The translations under genes and the position numbers were made by a program. A stretch of DNA of 64,000 nucleotides. It comes from Triglochin maritima (taxonomy: Eukaryota > Streptophyta > Magnoliopsida > Alismatales > Juncaginaceae). The stretch spans positions 43,234,201 to 43,298,200 of the forward strand of contig OY821771.1 in the NCBI GenBank assembly GCA_963682175.1, written 5' to 3'. Below the pieces are notes generated by a model. That model ran no database searches and was not told the origin of the DNA. It was given only the letters and a program-made list of their open reading frames with translations. Below, piece by piece: positions 48,601-64,000 of the stretch. How positions within the stretch are numbered: position 1 is the first letter of the stretch; every line of letters begins with the position of its first letter.

Positions 48601-49815
48601 GTGAGATACCAAAAGGTCATGAAAAAAATCGGTATGTTTTATCATGCTTGATTCATATCTGTGTTAGCATAAACCAAGACGGCATTAAATCAAACATGAT
48701 TTCTGATGTTTGATAAGAATACAATGTGTGATACCAAAATGTCGTGAAAAAATCAACATGATTTATCATGTTTGATTCATCTTTATGCTGGCGTAAACCA
48801 AGATGTCAATAAATCGACGTAATTTCTCAAGTTCGATTAGAATAGAAGGTGGGATACCAAAATGTCGCAAAACCAAGACGGCAATAAATCCACAACGTTA
48901 CCCATGATCGAAAAAAATACAATGTGGGATATCCAACAGTTGCAGAAAAAATCAATATGATTTGTCATGTTTGATTCAAATCTACGTTGGCTTAAACCAA
49001 GACCGCAAATACAAGGTCAGATACCAAAACATCGTGAAAAAATCAACATGATTTATCAGTTGGATTCATATTTTTGTCAACACAAATTAAGATGACAATA
49101 AATCGGTGTGATTACTTATGTTTGATAAGAATACAAGGTGGGATACCGTTGTGAAAAAATCAACATGATTTATCATGTTTGATTTATTTCTATGCCGACA
49201 TAAAACAAGACGGCAATAAATCGACATGATTTCTCATTTTGGATAAGAATACGGTGTGGGATACCAAAAGGTCGCGAAAAAAGCCCTCTTGATTTATCAT
49301 CTTTGATCCATGTCTTGTCGGCATAAACCAAGACGGCAATAACTCGGCATGATTTGTAATGTTCGATAAGAATACAATGTGGGACACCAAAATGTCATGA
49401 AAAAATCAGCACGATTTATCATGTTTGATTCATATAAACCAAGACGGCAATAAATCGACATGATTTCTCATGTTCAACAAGTTTACAAGGTGGGATACCA
49501 AAAGTCGTTAAAAAATCAACATGATTTTTCATGTTTGATTCTTGTCTATGTTGGCATAAACCAAGACATCAATAAATCGACACAGTTTCTAATGTCTGAT
49601 TAGAATACAAGGTGAGATTCCAAATGGTCGCAAAAAAATCAGCATGATTTGTCATGTTGGATTCAAATCTATACCGACATATACCAATACGGCATGATTT
49701 GTCTGGAATATTCAACATGATATTTTCTTTTTTTTATACAAATCTATACGGACATCAACCAAAGTGGGAATCAGTCAACATAATTTCTCGTGTTCGATAA
49801 GAACACAAATGGTGG
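39683..49815. repeat. Satellite DNA, ~124-bp monomer
   Basis: About 10.1 kb of head-to-tail monomers. A typical unit contains GTCGGCATAAACCAAGACGG, CAATAAATCGACATGATTTC, TCATGTTCGATAAGAATAC, AAGGTGGGATACCAAAAGG, TCGCGAAAAAAGTCATCATG and ATTTATCATGCTTGATTCAT. 124 is one more than a multiple of three, so open frames of 60-110 codons recur on the minus strand by chance. The left half (about 40000-45400) is organised into higher-order units; the right half (about 45600-49815) is single diverged monomers with many small deletions. Function unknown. Confidence 0.95.
40300..45350. repeat. Higher-order repeat domain of the satellite
   Basis: A diagnostic variant containing GGCAATTRATCCACAT recurs at 40526, 41084, 41641, 42199, 42882, 43413, 43971, 44530 and 45210. 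Spacings are 558, 557, 558, 683, 531, 558, 559 and 680. The basic higher-order unit is thus about 558 bp (4.5 monomers, one truncated), and four such units form a 2.33-kb block present twice in tandem. Confidence 0.9.
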
Positions 49816-52800
49816 ATACAAATAAGGCTGATTGTACTACTGTAGCCTTTGCCAATCTTGTAGGCGTACTTCAAGAACTTTTTTTTTCATGATCATTTTA
49901 AATGGCTAGTAGGCTAGTATAATATACCTTATGTGGCCGATGCAAGCACCCATCTTTTGTCTTATAACGTTCCAAAGTTTCTGTGAGAAGGGACAATCAG
50001 ATTGGCATGTTTGTTATCTTTGTGCATTCTCGAACCGGAAATAACTGCAATATCTTGACACAAATGTCATTCAACTTTTTCTGTAATTTGTTTTGTATAA
50101 GTAACATATCAAGAGTAGCCTGCTATAGTGTGAAGCAATATCTTAGGAACGAGAGGCTGAACCAGACTATATCTGCCCATTGCCGCTGATGTCGTCCAGA
50201 CCAACGGCCTCCCATCATACATTTAGGTGTGAACTCCTTGTTTGCAAATAATTATTTGCATTGCCTGTCAGTTGGATTTCCTTTAATCTTCAGCTGGACT
50301 GCTATCATATCCTAAAACTGGGGTGGACAAGCTTCCAGTTATCTATTTGAAGATTATAAGCTTGCTATGATCTCCTATTTCTGTCCACATGTTTCCCTCA
50401 TAGGTGGTCTGAGCCATGGACCTTCAAAGAATAAGGTTGTGCCCCATGCCACCATCCTCAATCCGGCATTCATGTGTTTATATTTTCGGATTTAATTTTG
50501 CAGGTGGTCAGCTAATTTTCATACAAATATATTTTTACGAAATTCTGAACAACCGGGTGGTTGAACCATGCTGTTTGGTACATGTGGGCCTATTCTAGTT
50601 CACTCCGTTTTATTAGCTACATTGGATTCTGTATTGCGAAATTTTAGTTACCACGGGTTCTAGGTTCAACTCGTTGACTTGCTTATTTCAGGTTGGTTTC
50701 TAATACAATGATAATGAATCCACATGACAAGTGTCTCGACTTCCCTTCCGCTTTAGAGGCTTGATGGAGGTAATGCCCTCGGACTTGTATGTATATTTTG
50801 GCAACATGTTTGAACAGATTGAAATTCAAACTTCACTCATTACTATGGAGATGAAGTTTGCACTAGGTAATATCTAATAGTTAAGAAGATTGATTTATAT
50901 TAATGCCGTAGGTAATATACAGTATATACTATTGCTAGGGGGGAAAGGGACTTGTAGTTATAAGTCGACTCCTAGAATGATTCGATTCGACAACCTAACG
51001 TTGATAATGTTCTTATATGATCACTGAGGTAATTCAAGTGGTAGCTTTTTTTGGCCTTTTTTTATTGAGGTACTAACAATGGTGCATAATGAAAATTGTC
51101 GTCGGACAGATGTCTTGGGATGTGCACTATTTCTACTGATGAGATAAAATATATAATAAAGTGATGTGCACTATTATCAGTTTTTATAGTGAAAGTTCAT
51201 CCATCTAAATTCACATTTGCAAGTTTATCTATTGACTTCTTTGACACCAATGTTATTGTTTTTTGTGTGGATAAAATCAATGTTATTGTTATCCCGTGAC
51301 ATAAGTCATTAACTGCAACTTGGCAATCTGTAAGAACTTTTACTCCCCACCTCTAAGAAGTAACAGTTATAAGACAATTTCTCTTTTTTGGTGGCGTCTG
51401 CGACAATTTCTCTTTTTTGGTTAGGATGGGTGATGTACTGATGTAATTGCACTGCTCAAGTTAGACACAGTGGACATGTCATATGCACGTGATTGCCCTT
51501 CTGTGTCCTATGTGGTTTTCTTGTAAAGGTTTTATTTAGGTGAATTGTTTGGGTGAATTATAGAAACTCTATGCTATTTGTATAGGTGAATTGTATAGGT
51601 TTTTTTTTTACTTCTTAAATGTTATTATATACGTTTCAAAAAAAATTACTCAAATAATTTATCTAAATTCTCTATGTCTCTCGTTCCCGCTCATCTTCTT
51701 TTTTCTCTCGTTAAACTAAACTAAACTTAATAACTTGATAACTAAACTATTGAAATCCATAATTTTTTTATTTTAAAAATAAAAAAATATTAATTATTTT
51801 AAAAAAATACATTTTCTGATAAATATTTGTTTTATATAAAATATTTTTTTCTAAAAGTTATTTATCTTTTATTTATATTATTTCAAATTGATTATTTTTA
51901 ATATATTTAGTAAAAGAATTGATAATAAATAAACTCAAACAGATTTTTTTAAAAGTCAATATTTTCAAAAAAAAATATTAATTTAAAACTCAAAAATTAT
52001 CAAATTTGAATAGTCTAATAATCCAATATTTGAGAGAGAGAAGAGAAGAAAGAGACGAGAGAGAGGAGAGATGAAAGAAGAATTATGAATTCTTGGTTTA
52101 TTCATGATGTTTCTGCAAAATTCACATTAAATATTAATATCACTAACGGATGTTAGCAAAAAGTTAAGGGTTGTTGCTAATAGAATAACATTGAGAAAAA
52201 ATTAATGACATTAAGACAATTTTTTTTTATTTTCTATGGTATTAAGCTAAATAGTATTTTGAGATGAAATAAAGCCAATTTCATTGATCGGTAACGACAC
52301 TCAAGCAATTCACCCTTAATTTTATGATCCTCAACATCTAAACGTGTACACTTAGGTGTATAGCTTAATAAAAACACCATCACTTATTCACCAAATTTCG
52401 TTATAATTTTAACCCACAGACGAGCAATAGTTTGCTCAATCTAATCGTTAAGGGTACACGTACAAAAAAGAGCTCCAAACTATCGAATCCATGCTTTTAA
52501 GTCAAGATAGCATCAATAAACTGCTGAACGAAAAACTTGTTGAACATGTTCAAGTAGTTTGGGTGGCATATCTTTGTGAAGTCCAGAAGAATTCTCAAGA
52601 TAATTCCTTTTGAAAGCAAAAAAGGTTTTCTTAGGACCAAGACCAATAATTAACTGATATCTTGCAAGCATGGATTTCAAAGTTGGATTCGGCTGTGTTT
52701 TCAAAATTCAAGACTATAAGCTTAATGTTGTCAGCATCCTACCTATTTTTCTTTACCTGTAGCATTCTACCAACTTATCATGTGGGAATATAATGCGAAT

Positions 52801-53735
52801 GTTGATTTTGTAAATAGAAATCGTGGCTACTAGATTTATTGCTTATAAAACCTCATCATTTAGAAAAGCAAACATATTTTCAAATCTTATTTCTTTCTTT
52901 TACCTGATTTTGTACTTTATTCCATTCTGGTTCTTTCCTATGTAACACAAACTGATTTAAGATTTATAGCGACAAATGTCACAAGGCATCCACTCCTCTG
53001 CCTAATTGTGTTGGACGCACGTGGACAAAATGGATTAATAAACAATCGTGAAGTTTTAATTGACAAGGAAATCAGGGGTGACATCCAATTATGGGTCCAA
53101 TCCATGAATCAGTTCTCAACATCTCATTTGTTGGAAGATTCATCAAGCACTAGTTAGTTAATAAGCTTCACACATTTGGTGACATTCATAGATTAATGGT
53201 CTTTGCATACAATCAATCCCAAATAGAACCACGCGTGCAATCTGTTCTCATCACTGAAGAAAAAAAAGATTTATAAGTTTAGTCAACTCATATCAAGTTG
53301 GAATATTTGATTGTTTATGTTAGGGGACAATAATGGGGAGAGAATCTTACCATTGTGGAAATCGTTCAACAATTTGGGATGCCTTTTACTTGCAAAACCT
53401 TCCCTTCGCGTTTTTTCAATCAATAAACAATCCAAAAATGGTATGCCCCAAAAGCACACACCTATCCATGATTATACTTTACTTCCACAAATCAACAACA
53501 TCATCAACTCTATGTTCCACCCAATAACAAGCATTCCTGGTCCTTTCCACCCAATAATAAAAAATGGAGACGCTATTTCCACATCATGTGTTTTATTGTG
53601 GATGATCAACTTTAGGAATATTAGACGCATTTCATTGTTATGTCACAATCAGGTCTTCCAACTTGCTTCAACATGTTGTTTGACTTGGCTTTTTCAAAAA
53701 AAAAAAACACGCCGTTTGACTTGTTAGTGTGACTA
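49816..53735. other. Intergenic DNA between satellite and GLR3
   Basis: No confident gene. 50405-50500 may hold an exon (see the locus at 37700). 51640-52060 is extremely AT-rich and ends in a GA-rich tract (GAGAGAGAAGAGAAG near 52032). Open frames such as 53311-53727 show no family features. Confidence 0.4.
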
Positions 53736-53756
53736 TGGTTCAATGGTATATAAAAC
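53736..53756 (+). promoter_or_regulatory. TATA box upstream of GLR3
   Basis: TATATAAAA at 53746-53754 after GGTTCAATGG. It is about 540 bp upstream of the GLR3 start codon. A start site near 53780 would give a leader of about 515 bp. Motif and position only. Confidence 0.45.
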
Positions 53757-54108
53757 ACCAGCACCACCTTTTAAGACTAGCAAACCAGCTGTTCTGTAGA
53801 ATGCCCCACAGCCCAAAAAAGTAGCTTCACGTCATTAAAGTAAAAAGGAGAAATCTAGTTCCTTATTTTCCTAACTTATCGTCTGCTTTGGCATCCTCAT
53901 TTCTGGTTTTTTACCATCTTATGTTTGCTCTTCCTCCTAGATACTTTATTTTGAAATCAAAAGAGGTTTTTTGCGCCAAACTTTTTTAGTACTCGTGTTT
54001 CCAAATCTATAGGACCTCTAGCAAGGGTATTTTTTTCATGGTTGGGTGGGAGATTAGCTTCGAGTTTGTGCTTTACTCTTGTTTTTCTGGGGTTTCAAGC
54101 TGACTCAG

Positions 54109-54195
54109 ATGAGCCCATTATCTGTTGTCTGGTGGAGCTTTCTTAGCTGTTTTGGGTTTTTGCAACATGTTTTCTGTCTGACTACTTATACTTGA
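54109..54195 (+). promoter_or_regulatory. Upstream ORF in the GLR3 leader
   Basis: ATG to TGA, 28 codons (begins MSPLSVVWWSF), ending 100 bp before the GLR3 ATG. If the leader is unspliced here, it could reduce initiation at the main start. Whether the leader contains an intron is not visible. Confidence 0.35.
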
Positions 54196-54295
54196 AATGC
54201 TTCTTGGGTTTATTTTATTTTAAATAAATGCTTCTTGGGGTTGATTTGTGGTCATTGTAAGGAGAGATTCTGGGTTTTGTTGTTTATTTCCCACA

Positions 54296-58440
<4,145 letters not shown>

Positions 58441-59785
58441 CATTTGAGGTAGTACAGACCATCACTATAAGTAGAAATGAAAATCTCATCTTACTGTATA
58501 GATTATAGATAACCAGCTAAAACCTCATTTGCCTGTATATATTAATAGAATGTTCACATATTTCTTGTTACCAATGCAGAACTTCTATTTTCCATAAAAT
58601 CTTATCAGGGGAAGATAATAGATGGATGCATATTTACTGTAAATCACAAGATCTGATTGAGCAAATGTTTTAATGGTTCAACTTACTATCTAGGAATTAC
58701 AGATATCGAACTGCAATGATTGTTCTTTGCTTAACCTTACTGCAATAGTGCAATGCTTTGTAACCTGATTAATGAGAACAAACCACTTGAACAAGATCGT
58801 TCAAGTTTGGAACAGTTGCTGTTTGGAAATGGAAGTGGAGTATTTGCTACCCTAAAGGCTAGATTTTTTTTTGAAAGTATTTAACTCCTGAACACCAAGC
58901 CCAATTAGGGTGTAAACGAGTCGAGTTCGAGCAAGCCAATCTCAACTCGGCTCAACTCGTTAATATTTTCAAGTAAAAGGCTAGATGTTACATTTCATCT
59001 TTGATGTTTATATTTTAACAATCTTTTTTGAACTAATTAGGCTGCATATTCCTTTATTAGTTTCTTCCTGGAGGAAGTATCAGAAACTTCCCACTTATTA
59101 GTCTTTGTAAAACATTGCAGTTGCAGAGTGCAAGTTCTTCCACTATAGTGTGGGCATGTTCTTCCAAATATACATTTTTTAGTTTAGATGGTTGGCTTTT
59201 AAAAGTTGCATCCTTCTGATCTTTATTTGGATATTCGCTACGCTAGACAAACTATGCAAGCAAAAATAACTACATATGTTCTAAAGATTAGGTGCTGTGT
59301 TTTTTTTTTGTTTTTTTATATTTTCTAAAAGCCAGATTATACGCTTTCATGTCAAAAGGTAACTGGTTCCACTAATTCTTCAACAACAACAACAAAAACC
59401 CCGAGTTGTCGATATATATCAAAATCGTAAACACACCCATATGATTAACATTTTGTTATATGATTCAAATTTCATCTCTCAACTCACCGGCAAAAGAAAA
59501 ATCCAATGTTCTCCATCAGTTAAAGTAACAACATTGCACCTCCCTCCAAGAGAAGTTTTGTTTATTTTGTCTTGAAAAACCATCTGCACTTCTCATGGAA
59601 CAATCATTTCATACTATTCAGGATATTCTACCACAAACGTCTTCTTCAATTGCCTATCTATCTATCTATCTTTCTATACCAACATCACAACAGGTGATGA
59701 TCTAGAAAAAGAATAATAATCAATCGATACACACAAAAATCTGAATATTGGTCTAAAATATCTTAACTGCTCTTCAGTTTCTTGG
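58441..59785. other. Intergenic between convergent GLR3 and PILS
   Basis: Holds both 3' UTRs. A short dispersed-repeat-like piece (GGGTGTAAACGAGTCGAG, CTCAACTCGGCTCAACTCG) is at 58910-58965, and a TATC microsatellite is near 59655. No gene. Confidence 0.5.
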
Positions 59786-61923
59786 TCATGCCAAAATCCA
59801 CATGTAAACTGTTGACCACACTGTTAGAGCAACTGCAGCAACCAGGTATGTCCACAGGAACAAAACAGAACACTCCTCTTGCCCAACACTGAACAACTCT
59901 GCCATGGTACCTGTGAGCCCAACATGTTTTTGCTAAATCATGCTTCTTTCTTAGTCATAAAATTTTGATAAGGAACTGTTAGATAAATGTTTTATACTTA
60001 CCGATGTTCATTGCGGGTGGAAGAGCAAATTGTATCATCAGAACATAGCTGAAAAGAGGATCTGAAGGTAGGAAGCCAAGTTTCGAGGCTCCTTGTACAA
60101 CCACGACACCTATTGCAGGAAGTAAGACATATTTAACTATAATGACTGCAGATACCACCGAAGCACCCAGATTCGACTTCCGTATTCCTGCACATATCAA
60201 AAATTCAGATGGTCAGATTTTAGAAAACATTATCTGAACTATATAATGCTGCTTGGAATAACAATAGTATCACACCTCTAACAAGATTTCCTCCAAGAAT
60301 AAGAGTCACACTTGGAATTGTTCCATCCCTGCATTCAAAATTTGAATAAAATGAGACTATCTTAGAACAAAATTGATTGGAGAAATAGAAGGTGAGGGGA
60401 AAAATTGGGTTGCTCACCCCAATAATGAGATAGTATCTTGAAGCACTCGAAACGGAGCGCCATCTCCAATGATGAGGGACTTCAGCCACGGTACCGAACC
60501 AACGACAAACCCGATAATCTAGAAATGAAAAGAAGCAAAAAGATGAGGATGATAACTTATGTTTGGTAAAATAATCAGCAATAGTTTGTTGTTTCAGAAA
60601 ACATACAGCAGAGCAGGTAGGTGGTGCCAATAACTCCTCAGCCATTTTTTGAACCATCTCTTTTGTCTTCTCCAAAAATAGCATTATTACACCTTTCGAT
60701 TTCCCATCCGACATGCCAGCTACAACCTATATTATAACACTTGCATAAGTCAATAGTCCAATTTTCGACAAGATTCTTATTCTTTCCTGAAATAAGTTAA
60801 AATATAACAGTACACTTGCATAGCTGCATATGCCTAATACCTCAACAACTTTGTTATCTGGATCTGTTGATGTTGGCAGAGGATCTTGGCTACCATTCTT
60901 GAGTAGATGACTGGTTCCATCTGATTCCAAGTCCGAATTGGGCACCTTTGGGATCGAAGCAGAAATGGAATCATGGAGCACTGCACCAGCATCTTTCATA
61001 AGACCAAAAGTATGAGTCCATATGTAGAAACCACCAAGCTGCGAATCCAAGTTGATCATTAGTACTGAACCTTACAAGAATCCAAACTTAATTGAAGACC
61101 AATCTTTCAAGTTTCAGCCATCAATTCCCTGTAGATGGCAAAATAAAATAGCAAGGTAAAGTTCAGAATCTGACTCAAGTCAATCACTTACTGCCATGGA
61201 GAAAGAAGCATAAGAGAGCCCGAGTGGCTTGCAGACGCTCGGGTTCCCGAATGGGCTACCCTCCTCGTTGCATACCGCAGGGACAATAATAAGCATCAGG
61301 TTTCCCAAATTCCCTGTTTCAGGTAATGTTCAATATGGTATGATCTGGAAAGAAATTTAAACTACTGAAAAACGATTAACTACTGAGCTTTGCGCAATAC
61401 CGGCTGAACATGTCGCGAGTATTAGGCCTTCAAGGTGTTTCTCTGGATGAAAGATCTTCACAATCACCCATCCAAGTATGCTCCCAAATATGAATATGAT
61501 ACCAATGTTAATTAGCATAAACCACCTGACAAGAAAAAACAACAGCAACTTGTGATCTAATCTGAATGCAAATTTTGTCTTGTGATTCAACCCTGATGAA
61601 AGAAAATTAATGGATACCATGAAATGATGTCCTGAAGAGTTATGGTCTTAGCAAGGCTAGCAAACATGAGACAAGGAGTAAACACATTGAACACAATCTG
61701 CAAGAAGAAAATCACAAAAAATTCAAAAACCCAGAAAATGTTTTGAAAAAAAAACTAACATGGGTCAGTTGACATGAAGAATTAGGACCTTATTGAGGCT
61801 TCTCCGGGCATCGGCAGGCAGTATGTTGATCCGGTCAGTCGCTAGAAAGGCACCAAGTAGAGCTATAAGAAGGACCTGCAATGGTGGCATGAAAGCCACC
61901 ATCAACAAGTCCAAGAATCCCAT
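59786..61923 (-). CDS. PILS: PIN-LIKES (PILS) auxin carrier
   Basis: Ten minus-strand exons (61923-61789, 61697-61618, 61525-61401, 61313-61192, 61038-60841, 60726-60607, 60518-60418, 60328-60276, 60187-60002, 59910-59786) join in frame to 414 residues, normal for PILS. Hydrophobic N-terminal helices (MGFLDLLMVAFMPPLQVLL), then FNVFTPCLMFASLAKTITL, DIISWWFMLINIG, HLEGLILATCSAGNLGNL, a hydrophilic central loop (about 175-245), and C-terminal helices with PSVTLILGGNLVRG, KYVLLPAIGVVVVQG and MIQFALPPAMNIGT. The layout matches the mem_trans (auxin carrier) family. PILS proteins sit in the ER membrane and limit nuclear auxin signalling. The subgroup looks closest to PILS1/3/4. The donor after exon 1 (AAG/GTCCTA) is weak. 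Confidence 0.93.
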
Positions 61924-62817
61924 CTTCTCCTCTCACAAACTTCTCTACAACTAAATCTTCTGCTTCAATAGATTATGCAGGAGAAGAGAGAAATTAATAC
62001 TCCTGCAGGAATGTGTTAAATGTCTGATTGAGAAGTTGAGCTTGTCATGTTGGACTCCAGAGAGGTGCATAAATAAAGGCTTTCTTTGTTGCTTTCTAAA
62101 ACTTGTTTGTGGGATGAGTGTCACACTTGGGTACTGAGATTAAACTTTGACTGCTAGTACTGGGTGATGTTGAGAGACTGATTTTCCAGGAAAATTGCTG
62201 GGAGGTTGTGTTATTTTTGGTCTCTACTTCATGATTGGGGCGGCGTCATCAAATTATAATTTCATTGCGTGCAAAATGAAAAATCTATATTTTACATGCA
62301 ACTATTGACATGTCGCTGTCATTTTATTTATTGTAATATACTGCTTATAGTTAAAGTAACTTTGTGGCTATGAATCAAATAACCAAACCTCTGAAGTCAG
62401 AATTTCAGCAGTCTCAATTGTCACACAAGCAAGAGTCTGGATTGCACCTGTAAATCAACACGTGATCATAGTGAGATCATTGAGTCAGATTAATCCAACG
62501 CATCTGAATATCTTTTGAATGTGCTATTGCAATGTGCCAGTAAATATGTTTAAAAATTAAAGTTGTCCTTAAATTTATACCTTCCTTGAAGAAACGAATA
62601 TTTCAATTACCTTCGAATATTACGCTTCATTTCTTAAAGGATGAATTAAAAATTCGATTGTTTGGATGAAATGCAACATATTCAATTGCTTAGATGAAAA
62701 CGAATACAACATATGAGAAAAAAATAGAAGGCAGCGGTGAGCCGTAATTTTTATTTATAATAAAAAAAAATTCAAAATTTCGAAATCTAGGAAAAAAAAA
62801 AAATAATTTCCAAATCT
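61924..62817 (-). promoter_or_regulatory. PILS upstream region
   Basis: Probable leader and promoter of PILS on the minus strand. A pyrimidine-rich leader lies just upstream of the ATG (61930-62000, read on the minus strand). No clear TATA box or named cis-element. Confidence 0.35.
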
Positions 62818-62890
62818 ACTCCGATCGCGGGTGTGACCCGCGATCCGTGGGGGGACGGATCGCGGTTCCCACCCGCGATCCGTCTTCCCG
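62818..62890. repeat. GATCGCGGGT palindrome patch
   Basis: Inverted repeats built from GATCGCGGGT/ACCCGCGATC and CGGATCGCGG units within about 70 bp, flanked by poly-A on the left and poly-T on the right. GC-rich in otherwise extremely AT-rich DNA. Architecture resembles the first-intron hairpin arrays of the MULE, with a different palindrome. Confidence 0.75.
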
Positions 62891-63237
62891 CCAAAAATTT
62901 TTTTTTTTTAATTTTTTTTTTATTTTTTTATTTTTTTTTATTTCTGTTTTTATTTTTTATTGTAATTATTTGAAATCTTTTTTAAAATCTTTTTTTACCA
63001 AAATATGTTTTCTAATTTATATTATTTTTTAAAATTTTTTAATTTTTATTTTAATTTTTTCAAAAATCGACCTCCAAATCACGCCGATAACTGGGCGTAT
63101 TGAAATGTTAGGGTATTTTATACAATAAAAAAATAAAATTTCTTAACCACAGAATAAGAAATTATTTACAAATGAATTTTAAATAAATACTAAAACTAAT
63201 TAAAACAAAAAATTGGTAACATTGTCCAAAATTCGTA

Positions 63238-63612
63238 GGGTGTACACACATTACACACAGTTTTGGAGGTCGATACAGCAAAAAATTAAAAACACAATTA
63301 ATTTTTTTTAAAAAATAATAATAATTACAAAACATATTTTGAAAAGAAATATAATAAAAAAACTTAATTAAAATAATTTAAAAAAATTCAAAACATAAAA
63401 CACTCCAACTAAATTCCGTGACTTTTTTTTATTTTCTTTTATTGTTTTTTATTTTATGTTTTGATTTTTTTAAAATCATTTTAACTATGTTATATATATA
63501 TATATACTTCAAAATATGTTTTCTAATTTTTATAAATTTTTTAAAAAAAATTAGTTGTGTTTTTAATTTTTTGCAGTATCGACTTTCAAAACTGTTTATA
63601 ATGTATATCCAC
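63238..63612. repeat. AT-rich inverted repeat with ~105-bp arms
   Basis: 63238-63345 and 63507-63612 are reverse complements with moderate divergence. Shared landmarks: TCGATACAGCAAAAAATTAA versus TTAATTTTTTGCAGTATCGA, and AAAACATATTTTGAA versus TTCAAAATATGTTTT. The spacer is about 160 bp. A third, direct copy of the right arm is at about 62995-63085. Possibly a MITE or the intron structure of the adjacent PMD gene. Confidence 0.7.
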
Positions 63613-63616
63613 CTTA

Positions 63617-63716
63617 CAAATTTTTGAAAATAAGTGGTATTCGAAATTTCGAATTTTTTCAATTTTTTTTTAAATTTTTGAAAATAAGTGGTATTCGAAA
63701 ATAAGTGGTATTCGAG
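63617..63716. repeat. GAAAATAAGTGGTATTCG, three copies
   Basis: An 18-bp unit occurs near 63623, 63679 and 63697, twice preceded by AAATTTTT. It is immediately upstream of the PMD exon. Confidence 0.7.
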
Positions 63717-64000
63717 GTTAGTGCCGCACATAATTGTCTTACACATTACAGAAATGAATTTGAATGTATGTTGGATGAGCATGTAAACTGGCAGCCGTAT
63801 TATGAAAGTATGATGTCGCTTCCTGGCCGGGTATTTACTACTGATGCTGCATATTGGCTTGCGAGAGTGCCTTTGATTCATTTCTGGATGATTTCATGGC
63901 ATTATCCAGAAAGAACTATGAGACAATTTGGATTTTATCAGACGACGCCACCGCCAGAACCTCATCCGTGGACAGAACTCAAAAGACTTGATAAGATAGT
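63717..64000 (+). CDS. Plant mobile domain exon, partial (runs off window)
   Basis: A continuous frame to the window end reads YRNEFECMLDEHVNWQPYY, LARVPLIHFWMISWHYPER, TMRQFGFYQTTPPPEP and WTELKRLDK. The W-PY, R-VPLI, EWH-PER-like and RQFG order is typical of the C-terminal part of PMD / PP7 long-form homologues; the MULE protein has the equivalent VLRQLGYVQVIP. The N-terminal part is not in the preceding AT-rich DNA, so this is either a late exon after a long intron or a fragment. It is probably part of another transposon, but no TIR is visible. Confidence 0.65.

Noticed and set aside
53311..53727. 138-codon frame upstream of GLR3
   Set aside because: No domain, low-complexity end, and it overlaps the promoter position.

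Overview
The window is nuclear DNA of a flowering plant, most likely a eudicot. The evidence is a clade III glutamate receptor-like channel and a PILS auxin carrier with typical plant exon-intron structure, a plant HMGB gene, plant mobile domain (PMD) genes, and plant MULE, CACTA and PIF/Harbinger transposons and LTR retrotransposon relics. The sequence is AT-rich with small GC-rich patches, most of them inside transposons. I cannot name the species.

Layout. 1-2,420: relic of a Mutator-like element (MULE copy 1) with an internal deletion. 2,819-3,631: solo copia-type LTR with TSD CAAAC. 3,952-6,686: TANGO2-like pseudogene, split by a 1,987-bp solo LTR (4,152-6,138, TSD CCTTG) that landed in a Trp codon. 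8,131-15,038: an HMGB pseudogene, a coiled-coil gene fragment and an intact seven-exon HMGB gene, in direct orientation. 16,735-23,854: transposon-rich, with a SANT/NAM-type ORF1 relic, a foldback-like element whose long inverted arms carry 22-bp tandem repeats, a cold-shock-domain pseudogene and a 2-kb LTR on the minus strand.

25,434-34,155: a CACTA-like element with a Ulp1-type protease relic, into which a nearly complete 6.0-kb MULE (28,147-34,155) has inserted. This MULE has about 58-bp TIRs and an exact 10-bp TSD. It carries two convergent genes: a MULE transposase whose reading frame continues through an intron into an OTU cysteine-protease domain, and a PMD gene. Each gene starts with a very short first exon beside a TIR, and each first intron contains GC-rich hairpin repeats followed by T-rich sequence. 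The transposase frame is interrupted only by one TGA, and the diverged copy at the left edge has a TGA at the same codon. This element is the best candidate here for something unusual.

35,230-36,427: PIF/Harbinger relic. 37,700-39,470: unrecognised spliced locus. 39,683-49,815: about 10 kb of satellite DNA with a ~124-bp monomer, a ~558-bp higher-order unit and a near-identical 2.33-kb second-order duplication. 53,746-58,440: GLR3-type gene (six exons, 925 aa). 59,786-61,923, minus strand: PILS gene (ten exons, 414 aa), convergent with GLR3. 62,818-64,000: a GC palindrome patch, an AT-rich inverted repeat and a PMD exon that runs off the window.

The host genes that look functional are HMGB, GLR3 and PILS. 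They share no pathway. Everything else is mobile, repetitive or decayed, which suits a pericentromeric or otherwise heterochromatin-adjacent location (inference).
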